Assembly: GCA_035772405.1 (NCBI GenBank)
Contig: JAYKKM010000043.1
Location: 2,572,501 to 2,636,500 of the forward strand
Length of the DNA: 64,000 bases
Reading direction: 5' to 3'
DNA from: Chrysogorgia sp. JL179-B06
Taxonomy: Eukaryota; Cnidaria; Anthozoa; Scleralcyonacea; Chrysogorgiidae
Each line of letters begins with the position of its first letter. Positions within the stretch are counted from its first letter, which is position 1. The translations under genes were made by a program, and so were the position numbers. Under the pieces are notes generated by a model. It ran no database searches. It was given only the letters and a program-made list of their open reading frames with translations, and was not told the DNA's origin. Below are positions 11,701 to 19,420 of this stretch, one piece after another.

Positions 11701-14700
11701 AAAAACTGATAGCCTTTTCGACTTCAGATGAGTTTGATCTGGATAGAGCAAACACTAATAAACTCAAGTTCCGGAATTCTTTGCGTAATTTATTTATAGC
11801 TTAAATAATATTAAATATGAAATCCTACTTACAATTTTCCGTATTTCTGTAGTATGACAAAAGAAATATAATCTCTGGCTTTATGGCAACTGACATACAG
11901 AAGATACCTAGCAAGCGTCTGGCAGCGGCAGCTTCCGTCAGGTCACATTTTCTGACAAGAAAATCAAGCAGATGCGAGACGACTTTTGGTGGTTCAGACA
12001 TGTTCCAGCTCCAGTTGGATCACAGGCTGAGCGCTGACAACACATAGTCTAGTGGCAGTTTACATGTACTATAGTTGCATTCTAGATGCAGTTTGAGTCA
12101 AACAGGTCGTGTCACAACCTCATCTTTCGAAATTATAATTGGTAACAAAATGATCGATCCCAAACTTTAGTGTCATTTCAGAATTTGAAATAAATATGTT
12201 CATTGATTATAAGAAAACTTTCATTTTACGTAAGAAACATAATTGTATCACTAAAGTATTTGGGAATATCTGTGGTGAAAATAACAGAAGCACTAAAAGA
12301 AGAATTAAGACATCACGATTGGTGGCAGTTAACTTATTTCTGCTTCTGTATCAACAAAGTGGCAGCATAGTCACTATGGAAGAAAGGCTATAGAATAAAG
12401 CCAACTTTAAATGATGAGCAAATGTAAGATTTATATGGACAAAAATATGTCAGCTAACAACAAACAATGAATTATGTTCATGTTGTTGTATTGATACTCC
12501 ATGTTAATGATTATTCATGCAGATTACGGTATTGTTAAAACCTATCACTGAAACAACAGCAATGGCCTCCGTAGCTCAGTGGTCAAATCACTGAACTAGT
12601 ATCACAGGGTCACAACTTCAATTCCAGGCAGATGGCCTAATAGATGTTGCATTTTTCACAACTGGTCCAGGTTGGGTTCAAAGTTTTAGTATCCCCCTGA
12701 GATTCTGGATACTAGTTACCATGATTTTCATTATCCCACTAATTGTCGGTGTGACTGTACATCACATCTAGCCCAGTCACCATCTAAGCTTATTGCAAGA
12801 CCAAATAATATGAAGTGAAGTTATCACCTGATTCGTTGAATGATATACAGTAAACCTGCCAATAGGCAACAACCTCGTACCCAGTGCTTGTACGGTTATA
12901 TCTACAAAGGTCTTCCCTCGATTTCCAAGATGGTGACTCAGTCTTGTTTGTTTAACGTGTGCAATCGCACGCGCACGCATCCACGCACGCATGGGATGAT
13001 TATTGCGACGTGCAATACTTCGCACACGTGAGTTCGCAAATGTAAATTCTGAAATTGAACATTTTCGTTTGTGGAAGCACGGATATTCCATTCATGCCAG
13101 AATGGAAATGCTGCTTAAAGCATTTCTGTCAATGACAAAAATTGGTCACCTGAAGAGCGAAATGAAATAATCGAGCGAGCTACCGAAATCTACCTTGAAA
13201 AGCGGAGAAAGAAGAAACTCAGTACGGTCCACTGCAGCCACCGAGGAAGGTGGCAAGAAACACCTTTTCTGATTCGGATGCATAAGAATGTTAGCAAGTC
13301 TTCTTCTAGCATCAGCGATGACAAGTGTGACGATGATATGGAGTTGTCACTGTTGTCACTGCAGTATAGTCACTGGCTGATAACAAGCTTATGACCCTAT
13401 TAATGTGTAATTATTCTATATACAACATTTTTTTGTTTTGATTTGTTGAATAAACTTTCGACTTTTCGTATGTTATCAGGTGTTTTCTTGCATATTTTAA
13501 GTTTGTTTACATATCAGATTACTGTTGCATCTGCTAAAGTGTATCAGACGTGTATGTAGACAGTATAAACAGTGTATTAAAGCGTGATTAAACAAGACAG
13601 TTTGAAATCTTTATCCTTTTGAAATTTGTTAACTTTGTATCTTGATTTAATGTATTTATTTTAAAAACAATCCATATTGTATATGTGTGTTATTTAGTTT
13701 TCCATGCAAATGTGTATCAGTTTACATAAATTGACATTACTTCCACACCAAGTACACAAGCCATGCGTGCAATATTTCACACAAGCAGCATTTCTAAACG
13801 AACAAGACTGGTGACTCATGATAACAAAGCTATCGGGGGACCGCCTGAGGCATTTAAAGCTATCTCGATTTTTAAAATTTTGTGGTATCCCATTGGGTAC
13901 AAGTAAAACAGAAGTTACAGGTAGTACCCAAAACGAAATTTTGGTATCCCATGGATATTGGGATACTGCAAATTTCAGACCCTGTAACCAAACAATGCAA
14001 TTGCAATTTGTAGCCAATCATTGCATTAATGGGACTCATATTGGCTATTGTCCAAGTAATCTCTCGATATAGCCATCTTTGCAAACATTAAAACCAAAAT
14101 TATGGCCATGCGGTGGCTTGTTAGTTTGTCACAAGCTCTTTACGTGAAATTCATTCTTTTTTATTGTCTTCGACAAGATATAAAAGTTTCATTAGTTTAT
14201 GAAATAGCCCTATCATCAGATTAGGTTACCCTATTTAAATGAAGGTATCTTAATTGTCTTATCATACAATCATGTACTCCTACTGTAGCTGTATTATAAA
14301 CATTTAAAATATCCATACCTTGTAGTTGTCGATGTTCTAATTGACGACTCCTCAGTGTCAATGCTACATTATCAAGATAAACAAATAATAGTTAATGATA
14401 CAAAAATTGTGTGCTGTCAGTATAGGCATGCAGTGTTAAAATACAAATTGAAAACACTAAAAAAGGTTGGAGTACCAGTACTAGCTGCAAAATAAATTAG
14501 AAAGACTAATGTTTCAAAAGGCCCAATTTGTCAAAATAAAATGTACTACATGTACACATAAAGTGAAATTAAATTCCACTTTACAAAATTGTGTACAACT
14601 TGTCTTTCCCACTTCAAAAAGGCTTGAAAAAATAGTCATCTATCTATAGAGTGCACTGAATAAGTAATAACCGTTATGTTCAGCATATTTCTTCATCTCA

Positions 14701-17700
14701 TTACCTCTGTGTTTTAAATGTAATTACCAGGGGCATACCGTGCGGGGGAGGTGTGACACCCCACTTTTCACTGAATTGGTCGGTAAAACGCGAGTCGGTC
14801 GGTAAAGCCTGGCGTCGTCGGTAAAATCGATTGGTCACAGAAGTTGGGAAAACCTTGTAATAGTTAAGGCTGTCGGTAAACTGTTCGTCATATTAGATCG
14901 TTGGTAAAATTGACTTCATCGACTGTTTAAACTTTGTCGGTTGTATAAAATTCGATTTATATGAAATGTAATATTGTTACCATTGCATGGGTTAATGTTA
15001 AATTAATATTCCTCCTTTTCCCGAGCCAACCTAGTACCCAGTACCCATACAATGTAACTGTTATCGGTACGTACAAGGCAATGGAAGAAAATCTGCGCCC
15101 ACGTGTACTGTAATTTGTCGATAAAACTAAGACGATACTCCCCCCATCCAAAATGGTCACGGTATGCCACTGGTAATTACAGTACATTCACATTTTAACT
15201 TGTGCAAGCAACTTGCAGTTTGTACACCCTTGTCAGGTGTCTGCCACTGCCAACCATCTAGTTTCACCTCGCAATATTTTAATTGGGAAGTGTTTGCCAC
15301 TGCATATACAGTTGTCTGAGTATTCTGAGTATTTTGTAGTGTACGAACTTGAGCCTTATGGCTTGGTTCAAACAAGGATGATAGTGAATGAGAGTTGGCA
15401 GTCACACTACTGACTTAGTCAAGTTAAAAATGCTTTAAACATTGAAAGTCATCACTGAAAATCCCACAACCATACGAGAACAATCCGCTATCCTATTGCA
15501 CGATCGGAGGTTGAATGCAAACACATCAATTTAGCAATTTATAGCTTGGACTACAATATTTTCAACTATTCTATGATGGCTTTCTGTGGCCTTCTACATC
15601 TTCTACCAGCACAGAGGATATTGTTGTTTTTTAACATTGACGAAACAAGATCAACTATCAAAACAAACAAAGTTAAAAAATTTTTGAGTGGTTTTAATTT
15701 TGAAGTTTTAATTCCTTCCTTGTCTAGAATATCTTTATTTTTCGAATCTTTACTCCAGCAGATTCAAAATTCTATTTTATGGCGAGAATTTCCGGATATG
15801 TCCAAACCGATCACAACATTGATAGCCTAAAAACCGGAACGTGTTCTGGACGCAATTTTAAACGTATTCTGGAACACGTCCGGAATGTGTTCTGGATGCG
15901 TATTTTGTTAGATTATTTTTAAGCAGTACTGTAGTTGTCGAATGCAAAATTAAGCAGTACTGTAGTTCAGTTGTCGAATACACTACTCACTATCTGACTG
16001 TTAATAGATCTTGAGTAGTGGTAATAATAATTACAGTTCTTGGCATTGCCACGTATTTCGCAAAGCCTCAATGCTTTACAAGGTGAAATTATAATATTAA
16101 AGTTAAAATACAACAAACTAAAAATCATTCCGTACTGCATGAATTAAAAAATAAGTCTTTAAACAGGATTTAAATTTGATAACTGACTTTGAATTTCTAA
16201 TCTTATAGATTCTAATGTTATATAAACGTTTCCTGGAGTAGCATTGGTCTCATGAAGCAAAGCAGAAGAGGTTTCGATTTTGAGGATAGCCAGAGTAGCA
16301 AGAAATTGAAGCTAGGATTAGAACCATCCAATTGCTGTCGCACATTTGTTGAACATGTTGTTGAACTTCGAAACCATGTTTCAGAGATTTATTCTATTTC
16401 ATTAATTTCTGCACGCACTAGTGTTGGGCGATATTTAAAAAATCATATCACGATTATCGACTGAGAAATTATCACGATATTCGATTATATCACGCTAAAT
16501 GCAATAAATATCAAAAATTTAATAAATATCAAAAAACACGATAACTTACTAATTTTAAGCTACAATTATACCACTGTATATAAAAATATATTAAATAATA
16601 TTATCGTTTCACAAACGTTGTATAATGTATTGTTTCCACTGGCACAAATACCGTGGGCGCACAGCGCAAACGCAGCAGGCAATCTCGTTCGTGGCAAACG
16701 TACAGAAAATAGTTTTAAAAACTATATTTTCAAGGAATTGAAAGAATTTTTTAGGGTTTTATTAAAGATAAGTACACATGCAAAGCAATATCACGATAGT
16801 CAACGAGCATGGCGATAATTACGATATATCGTCGCTCAAGTTTCTACCTTCGATACGATAATCGTGAGTGAAAATATCGCGATTATATTGATATATCGCA
16901 CAACACTAGCATGCACACAAGTCAATTGTGCGCTATCGTAAGCATGTTTTGTTTGCTCGTGTGTTGATGACCAACCGTCTACTAGTGTGCGCGAGCTCGG
17001 CATTCAACAGTGAAAATCTCAGCTGTAAGTGATATAATGATAAGGCCACACTCTCACTAAAAACCAATGCTTGTATATGTATGCTTCTTTTGAAATAATT
17101 TTGAAGAAATAACAAACATACCATAAGTTAGTTTCTTACTAAAATAATTTTTTTAAAGAAATTTCAAGATGATAATCTAATGTCATATACAGTAGAATCA
17201 AAACCCCTGTGTTATTTTTTCCCAGTACAGGTGCAATAGTTGTATAAACAACAATTATTACACAAGGCTGAGCATGATATCAAGAATTATACAGACATGA
17301 GGTCAATGTTATCTGCTGACAACATTGGCAGATAACATTGACCAAGGTCTGCATAATTTTTGATATCATGCATAAACCAAATCCAATAATTGTTTTATTA
17401 GGCCAAGTAAAAAAACATAGTAGTTTATCGTCCTAACTTTGAAAAAAAAGGAGAATGCGGGCGCTTTTATTTTTAAAATTTTTTTTTTCAAGATGGCTTC
17501 TCCGAAATGGCCATCACCTACCAAAACCTATTTTTAACACATATTAAATCTATTTAACGTGGTATTACAAACACAAACAAGAATTGAATGGATTTCTCTA
17601 CAACTGTTTCGATACCGAAGATTGCGCCAAAACAAATTGTGGCATGTAAAACCAGAAATGAACCGAAAAGTCCCGAAAGTTGCCGAAAGGTAACGGAAGA

Positions 17701-18685
17701 TACCGAAACGCACGAAAATGGCCGAAAGGTTGCGCAAAAGGCCCCAAAAACAAGACAGATTTTCGATGCAAATAAAATAAAAAATAAAATTTGATGCGGG
17801 CGGAAAAAAGGATGCGGGCGGGGACGATAAACTACTTTATTTTTTTACTTGGCCTTATGCATGTTGTCACTATTATCTTCATCGTTGTCGTCATTATCTC
17901 TGTTGTCAACAGAGGAAAATCTACTGCAAGCCATTTTGTTTTTATTTGTGGGATTTGAGTGACGACATCAGCATCCAATAATTTTTTTTGGAAAACCAAT
18001 AATTCACAGTATTCGTCCAATAATCCATTGAGAAGTATTAACTGGAGTATGTTGACCAATAAGGAATGAGAATGAAGTTTGAATGTATAATGCAAATTGT
18101 TTGATCTGCTTGCTAAACAAATTGAATTTCTTGTATAATAAATGATGAGCTGTTGGCAGTATTGCAGCTGTCGCCTCGCAAAGTTTACTAAATAATGTAC
18201 AAAAGATATAGCAAATGTATGGGTGATCCTTATTTCCAACCCTCATTCAACATGTAAACTTTGGTGAAATGCTTTTACCTTTAAAAACCGAAAGTATTAT
18301 ATCACAGGCTTCTGTTTAAAAGCAAAATAATGCAATATCAGAAAACTGAACAGGTGTATGCAAATGAATACGTTCGCCGCCACGGCCAAACATCCCCTTT
18401 GCAAGATCAATATTTTTATCATGAACGAATGTTCAACATCCGAGAAAAACTACAAGCAACCGACAGGAACTAAAACGTCCTAGAAAGAATTAATACCGGC
18501 GGAGAAAAATCCTCGTCTAGCACGATCTACGAATGACTTATATACCTTTCGTTGCTGTCATGATTAATTGAGTCCAAAGTCAGTGTCGTGGGACGATCCG
18601 GCGGAGATGAGTCCGCGTCTTCTTCGTTTAACATGTCCTCGGGTTTAGCATCGTCAGTCACTAACATACTAGCCTCCGAGCTCAT
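1563..18685 (-). CDS. GRAMD1: GRAMD1/Aster-like gene (exons 1-9, 3' part outside window)
   Basis: Spliced model on the minus strand: 18685-18546, 14363-14319, 9888-9804, 7711-7676, 7328-7247, 4703-4600, 3622-3527, 2052-1762, 1618-1563. Every intron is GT-AG and all phases agree, giving about 311 codons without a stop. The order is an acidic/Ser-Thr N-terminus, a basic segment, a GRAM domain (exons 5-8; motifs [52 protein letters not shown] and YFFTSF), then an acidic linker. This matches the N-terminal half of GRAMD1/Aster proteins. In that family the GRAM domain senses anionic lipid and cholesterol at the plasma membrane, and an ASTER domain moves sterol to the ER. The ASTER and transmembrane exons are not visible and should lie left of base 1. 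The introns are full of mobile elements. Paralogue assignment is not possible. Confidence 0.88.
1762..2052 (-). CDS. GRAMD1: GRAMD1-like exon 8 (end of GRAM domain and acidic linker)
   Basis: A 291-nt, 97-codon exon, phase 0 at both ends. It follows polypyrimidine tract TTTCATTCCCTCTAG and ends at donor AATAAA|GTATGT. It opens with [20 protein letters not shown] and QNVLSDEP, equivalent to the family FFTSF.ARD.TY..(L/M)FR.WQN.L. A Ser/Asp/Glu-rich linker follows ([20 protein letters not shown]), typical of the region between the GRAM and ASTER domains. Confidence 0.93.
2425..3005. repeat. Interspersed repeat with internal tandem dimer, copy 1
   Basis: Two direct units of about 180 bp, each with TTTTTACGAAGGGTA...AAATCTGTTTTCAGA...GGTTAAATATTG.C.GA.ATAACGTTC (2590-2710 and 2770-2900). 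They are followed by ACCATGGATGGGGAAAATCCC. The same order occurs at 47.5-48.07 kb. Minus-strand frames ([20 protein letters not shown]) are repeat-derived. Confidence 0.8.
3527..3622 (-). CDS. GRAMD1: GRAMD1-like exon 7 (GRAM core)
   Basis: A 96-nt, 32-codon exon, phase 0 at both ends, with acceptor AATTTATAG|GTA and donor GAAAAA|GTAAGT. It encodes [20 protein letters not shown] and then [12 protein letters not shown]. The motif TKEKTA.(V/L)IPNAIQ is diagnostic of the GRAMD1/2/3 GRAM domain. Confidence 0.95.
3731..3989. mobile_element. Palindromic MITE, 259 bp
   Basis: TATAAAGACTAACCATTTAC..TTTTTC at the left faces GAAAAAGTTGTAAATGGTTTGTCTTTATA at the right, with TA at both ends. It lies in the GRAMD1-like intron 6. 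Confidence 0.8.
4205..4315 (+). mobile_element. Penelope-type 3' sequence with degenerate hammerhead-like motif
   Basis: CTCTGATGAAGAGCTCGAAA, then CGCAGTA, at 4213-4239 has the hammerhead core CTGATGA...GAAAC and a short stem III (AC-GCA-GT). Stem II lacks a loop and stem I is poor. The following bases, to CACTGTCTACGCAGCA, match the copies at 51.9 and 59.9 kb. Confidence 0.4.
4326..4520. repeat. CCTA microsatellite, about 48 units
   Basis: An uninterrupted ACCT tetranucleotide run of 195 bp. It produces the spurious YLPTYLP frame of 181 codons. It continues at 4520-4590 as a CCCTACCTG minisatellite ending 9 bases before the exon 6 donor. Confidence 0.98.
4600..4703 (-). CDS. GRAMD1: GRAMD1-like exon 6 (GRAM core)
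   Basis: Acceptor TTCATTTCGCAG|AC and donor ACGTTG|GTAAGT bound a 104-nt exon. It encodes [20 protein letters not shown] followed by [14 protein letters not shown], the most conserved block of the GRAMD1 GRAM domain. A 265-bp CCTA/CCCTACCTG repeat tract starts 9 bases inside the following intron (plus-strand positions below 4591), very close to the donor. Confidence 0.95.
4768..5808. mobile_element. Foldback element, about 1.04 kb
   Basis: Arms several hundred bp long: ATAAAACAAAGCATATTCC at 4776 and GGAATATGCTTTGTTTTAT at 5788; CCTGAAAACCCAAGATTCGA and TCGAATCTTGGGTTTTCAGG; ATGACATCATCGACGAGG and CCTCGTCGATGATGTCATC. The right arm has acquired a degenerate CCTAAT/CCCTAA tract (5505-5563). 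It lies in intron 5 of the GRAMD1-like gene. Confidence 0.85.
5870..6392. mobile_element. Inverted-repeat element with a 12-bp minisatellite
   Basis: AGTCTTTGAAATTCGCGGCGG at 5878 faces GAATTTCAAAGACTGATATG at 6370. The left arm contains four tandem ATTGCCGACGTG units (5907-5956); a single related GTATTGCCGACGAG lies in the right arm. Confidence 0.65.
6628..6943. mobile_element. Palindromic MITE, about 316 bp
   Basis: TCTTCGAGCTATCAACTCTC and AAAGTTTG at the left pair with CAAACTTTGAGAGTTGATAG and CTCGAAGA at the right; a second inner pair is ACGTATGCAGGTG / CACCTGCATACGT. Confidence 0.8.
7247..7328 (-). CDS. GRAMD1: GRAMD1-like exon 5 (start of GRAM domain)
   Basis: Acceptor TTTTTATAG|ATG and donor ACTG|GTGAGT bound 27 codons plus one base. 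The peptide [20 protein letters not shown] continues with ETEKLVT. It matches the family pattern SPTYKQR..DFRKLFK.LP..E.L that opens the GRAM domain of GRAMD1 proteins. The split Asp codon is completed by exon 6. Confidence 0.9.
7470..7525 (+). repeat. tRNA-like SINE head fragment
   Basis: GGTAGCTCAGTGGTTAGAGC is an A box with D arm, followed by an anticodon-like arm (TCTGACTGCCAATCAGA). No B box or acceptor stem, so not a functional tRNA. Confidence 0.5.
7676..7711 (-). CDS. GRAMD1: GRAMD1-like exon 4 (36-nt microexon)
   Basis: A 12-codon exon, [12 protein letters not shown], behind a strong polypyrimidine tract (GGGTTTTTTTTATAG) and before donor CAACAG|GTAGGC. It is phase 0 at both ends. 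A Ser-Trp-rich peptide just before the GRAM start is plausible for this family. Confidence 0.7.
7838..8553. mobile_element. Element with GGCTTGGACGGTTTTT termini (hAT-like)
   Basis: TAGGCTTGGACGGTTTTTCC at the left faces AAAAATCGCCCAGGCCTA at the right. No clean 8-bp duplication; CTATGTGC and CTATGCAC flank nearby. Confidence 0.5.
8740..8786. repeat. TA microsatellite
   Basis: Pure TA run, directly followed by the 20-bp tandem repeat at 8791. Confidence 0.97.
8791..8890. repeat. Five perfect 20-bp tandem repeats
   Basis: CAGTATGTAAGTCAGTGATA repeated exactly five times. Confidence 0.98.
8984..9079. repeat. Three tandem units of about 30-40 bp
   Basis: ATTGTAGTGGAAACACAGGG and AGGAATTAGCCTA repeat three times with small length differences. 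Confidence 0.9.
9490..9760. repeat. Degenerate minisatellite of ACATGTTCTGAACGTGTTCTGC type
   Basis: About twelve imperfect 20-24-bp units built from ACATGTTCTG and AACGTGTTCTG. A short related tract lies at 15838-15898 (GGAACGTGTTCTGGACGC). It lies in intron 3 of the GRAMD1-like gene. Confidence 0.75.
9804..9888 (-). CDS. GRAMD1: GRAMD1-like exon 3 (basic segment)
   Basis: An 85-nt exon ending at donor AAAAAT|GTAAGT. The acceptor is placed after CCCTTCAAG; a second AG six bases downstream would also keep the frame. It encodes a strongly basic, Ser-rich stretch ([20 protein letters not shown]) that precedes the GRAM domain. It leaves in phase 0, matching exon 4. Confidence 0.68.
9985..10565 (-). 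mobile_element. 5'-truncated CR1/L2-type LINE, RT C-terminus and 3' tail
   Basis: The frame 10565-10161 encodes [35 protein letters not shown] and [16 protein letters not shown], the C-terminal segment of many cnidarian non-LTR reverse transcriptases. The 3' sequence carries AAAGCGCTATTGGGC and ends in an ATT-rich tail (9987-10006). The upstream RT and endonuclease are absent. It sits in intron 2 of the GRAMD1-like gene, on the same strand. Confidence 0.85.
10926..11030. repeat. Direct repeat copy A of a 105-bp unit
   Basis: GTGGTTCAGACATGTTCCAG, CTCCAGTTGGATCACAGG and about 70 further bases recur at 11992-12100 with few changes. Copy B carries the start codon of the two-exon gene. Copy A carries only the first codons (MSEP) before it diverges. 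Confidence 0.85.
11090..11140. repeat. Two GATGACGTCATA units
   Basis: GCGATGACGTCATAGCG and TTGATGACGTCATAACG stand 22 bp apart. Each contains a perfect CRE/ATF core TGACGTCA. Confidence 0.7.
11593..12001 (-). CDS. Unrecognised two-exon gene, about 104 aa, inside a GRAMD1-like intron
   Basis: Exon 1 12001-11833 ([20 protein letters not shown], then [14 protein letters not shown]...) ends at donor AATT|GTAAGT. Exon 2 11738-11593 follows acceptor TGCTCTATCCAG. The split codon makes Tyr and the frame runs to TAA ([20 protein letters not shown]...). The intron is 94 bp. Further coding-like sequence continues to about 11402 in two other frames ([17 protein letters not shown], then an acidic tail [15 protein letters not shown]), so the 3' end may be frameshifted. 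I do not recognise it. It lies on the same strand as the host gene, within its intron 2, so transposon origin is likely. Confidence 0.45.
11992..12100. repeat. Direct repeat copy B, overlapping the start codon of the 12-kb gene
   Basis: Same unit and orientation as 10926-11030. The two copies bracket 0.96 kb containing the two-exon gene, either as a segmental duplication or as an LTR-like arrangement. Coding potential continues only from this copy. Confidence 0.85.
12563..12775 (+). repeat. tRNA-derived SINE
   Basis: CCGTAGCTCAGTGGTCAAAT (A box) and CAACTTCAATTCC (degraded B box) form the head. The body continues with GGTTGGGTTCAAAG and GTGTGACTGTACATCACATC. Confidence 0.5.
13010..13394 (+). 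pseudogene. Frameshifted coding remnant with 3' end
   Basis: Plus-strand coding-like sequence: [20 protein letters not shown], then [12 protein letters not shown]. The frame shifts by one base near 13120 and continues with [20 protein letters not shown], then [11 protein letters not shown], to TGA 13392-13394. A polyadenylation signal AATAAA lies at 13449-13454. Composition is helical and basic. I do not recognise the family; a transposon-encoded protein or a decayed gene are both possible. It lies antisense in intron 2 of the GRAMD1-like gene. Confidence 0.4.
13449..13454 (+). terminator. Candidate polyadenylation signal AATAAA
   Basis: Lies 55 bases after the stop of the 13-kb coding remnant, in a T-rich context. 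Confidence 0.35.
14319..14363 (-). CDS. GRAMD1: GRAMD1-like exon 2 (45 nt)
   Basis: A 45-nt exon between acceptor AATGTAG|C and donor ACAAG|GTATGG. It enters in phase 2 and leaves in phase 2, adding a Ser/Thr-rich segment ([14 protein letters not shown]). It is short and low in complexity, so it is supported mainly by splice sites and by phase agreement with exons 1 and 3. Confidence 0.62.
14728..15172. mobile_element. hAT MITE, 445 bp, 8-bp target duplication GTAATTAC
   Basis: Left CAGGGGCATACCGTG, right CACGGTATGCCACTG; GTAATTAC flanks exactly (14720-14727 and 15173-15180). The interior repeats GTCGGTAAA several times. It lies in intron 1 of the GRAMD1-like gene. Confidence 0.92.
16010..16240 (-). 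mobile_element. 5'-truncated LINE tail
   Basis: The minus strand encodes [18 protein letters not shown], a degraded RT C-terminus, followed by GCATTGAGGCTTTGCGAAAT and an ATT-rich end. The same 3' signature recurs at 18995-19095. Confidence 0.65.
16252..16464 (+). CDS. Short basic ORF interrupted by a hAT MITE
   Basis: ATG 16252 opens [20 protein letters not shown], then [20 protein letters not shown] and on. The hAT MITE at 16419-16908 breaks the frame after its target duplication. If the MITE and one duplication are ignored, the frame reads on for about 10 codons to GCTATC|GTAAGC, a donor-like site (16936). This may be a disrupted exon. It is not recognised; confidence is low. Confidence 0.25.
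   Translation: MKQSRRGFDFEDSQSSKKLKLGLEPSNCCRTFVEHVVELRNHVSEIYSISLISARTSVGRYLKNHITIID
16419..16908. mobile_element. hAT MITE, 490 bp, target duplication GCACGCAC/GCATGCAC
   Basis: TAGTGTTGGGCGATAT at the left and ATATCGCACAACACTA at the right are the classic TAGTGTTGGGCGATA hAT ends. The flanking 8-mers match at 7 of 8 bases (16411-16418 and 16909-16916). Confidence 0.9.
17244..17397. mobile_element. Hairpin element A, copy 1
   Basis: AACAATTATT...GCATGATATCAAGAATTAT...GGTCAATGTTATCTGC pairs with GCAGATAACATTGACC...GATATCATGC...AATAATTGTT. Same family as 21101-21243. Confidence 0.8.
17401..17854. mobile_element. MITE with TTA duplication, 454 bp (Harbinger-like)
   Basis: GGCCAAGTAAAAAAACATAG, then TAGTTTATCGTCC, at the left; GGACGATAAACTACTTTAT, then TTACTTGGCC, at the right. 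TTA on both sides (17398-17400 and 17855-17857). It interrupts an acidic ORF. Confidence 0.85.
17857..17934 (-). pseudogene. Acidic start exon cut by a TTA-flanked MITE
   Basis: ATG 17934 opens [20 protein letters not shown] and then NSDNMH, after which the 454-bp MITE at 17401-17854 interrupts. The peptide is short and acidic, like the N-termini of many transposon or nuclear proteins. Product unknown. It lies in intron 1 of the GRAMD1-like gene, on the same strand. Confidence 0.25.
18546..18685 (-). CDS. GRAMD1: GRAMD1-like exon 1 (start codon)
   Basis: The exon has 46 codons plus two bases and starts at ATG 18685. It encodes an acidic, Ser/Thr/Pro-rich N-terminus ([20 protein letters not shown], later [17 protein letters not shown]). 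No in-frame ATG lies between this one and an upstream stop. The donor reads AAAG|GTATAT and ends in phase 2, as exon 2 requires. About 150 bases upstream is an ETS-like CCGGAAAT (18832-18839), usual in housekeeping promoters. The N-terminus is too divergent to be family-specific, so its inclusion rests on strand, phase and position. Confidence 0.72.
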
Positions 18686-18994
18686 ATTATTAGGTTTTCT
18701 CCACGCTGCAAACACCCGATTTTATGTAGAAATGACGCCAAAAATCTGCCATGATTTCCTCGATCGAGATTACCGGCATATTACATTAGATTTCCCATCA
18801 TGCAATTTTGTCCGTGGTCGGCCGATCACCGGAAATGTGTCATAACACTTTATTAACTCATTTAAGGGCCTTGGGAACTTCGGTTAAAAGCCAATACATA
18901 GTACTCTTTTTTATTAAAAAATACTCATGAACCAGAAGGTCAACGATCAAATAACGAAACATGTCGGTGAAATATTTTCCCGTGCATGGCAACC

Positions 18995-19095
18995 AAGAAC
19001 TGTAATTTATATTATTAACGCATTTCGCAAAGCCTCAATGCGTTTACACAATAAGTTAAAATACAACAAACTAAAAATAAATTATATTGACAAAT
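18995..19095 (-). mobile_element. LINE 3'-end fragment
   Basis: GCATTTCGCAAAGCCTCAAT and AAAATACAACAAACTAAAAA match 16050-16120 in the same orientation. Only the 3' untranslated part survives. Confidence 0.6.
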
Positions 19096-19217
19096 TTGAC
19101 TGACCCCACAGCAGAAACGCTAGGAAACGCTAGCGTTTTTGAATCATATTATAAAGGAAGAACCGAAAAGAACGTGTGTATATTTTTTATTCAAATTATT
19201 AAATATTGATTGCTTAC

Positions 19218-19420
19218 CGAAGACGAAGTCCAGTCATGGATTGTGCAGTAGCTTTACTGTCAAGAGCCTCCAGGTCGTTAATGTCGAAGTTTGTTGAGCC
19301 GGTAGAATTCATGCGAAATACGACGCAAGGCAGAGACCTCGATTTCTTATGCTCGGCGAAATCGCCGAAATGTTTATTAACTGGTCCAAGTCGTCCAACT
19401 TCCATATGGCGAGCCATCAT
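19218..19420 (-). CDS. Candidate alternative first exon of the GRAMD1-like gene
   Basis: An open frame of 67 codons plus two bases from ATG 19420 (MMARHMEVGRLGPVNK..., later TGSTNFDINDLEALDSK). It ends at a good donor, CTTCG|GTAAGC, in phase 2. That is the phase needed to join exon 2 (14363) in frame, while splicing to exon 1 would hit a stop. It lies 0.5 kb upstream of exon 1 on the same strand. It could instead be the first exon of an unrelated gene. The 155-codon plus-strand frame across it looks like an antisense shadow. Confidence 0.45.
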
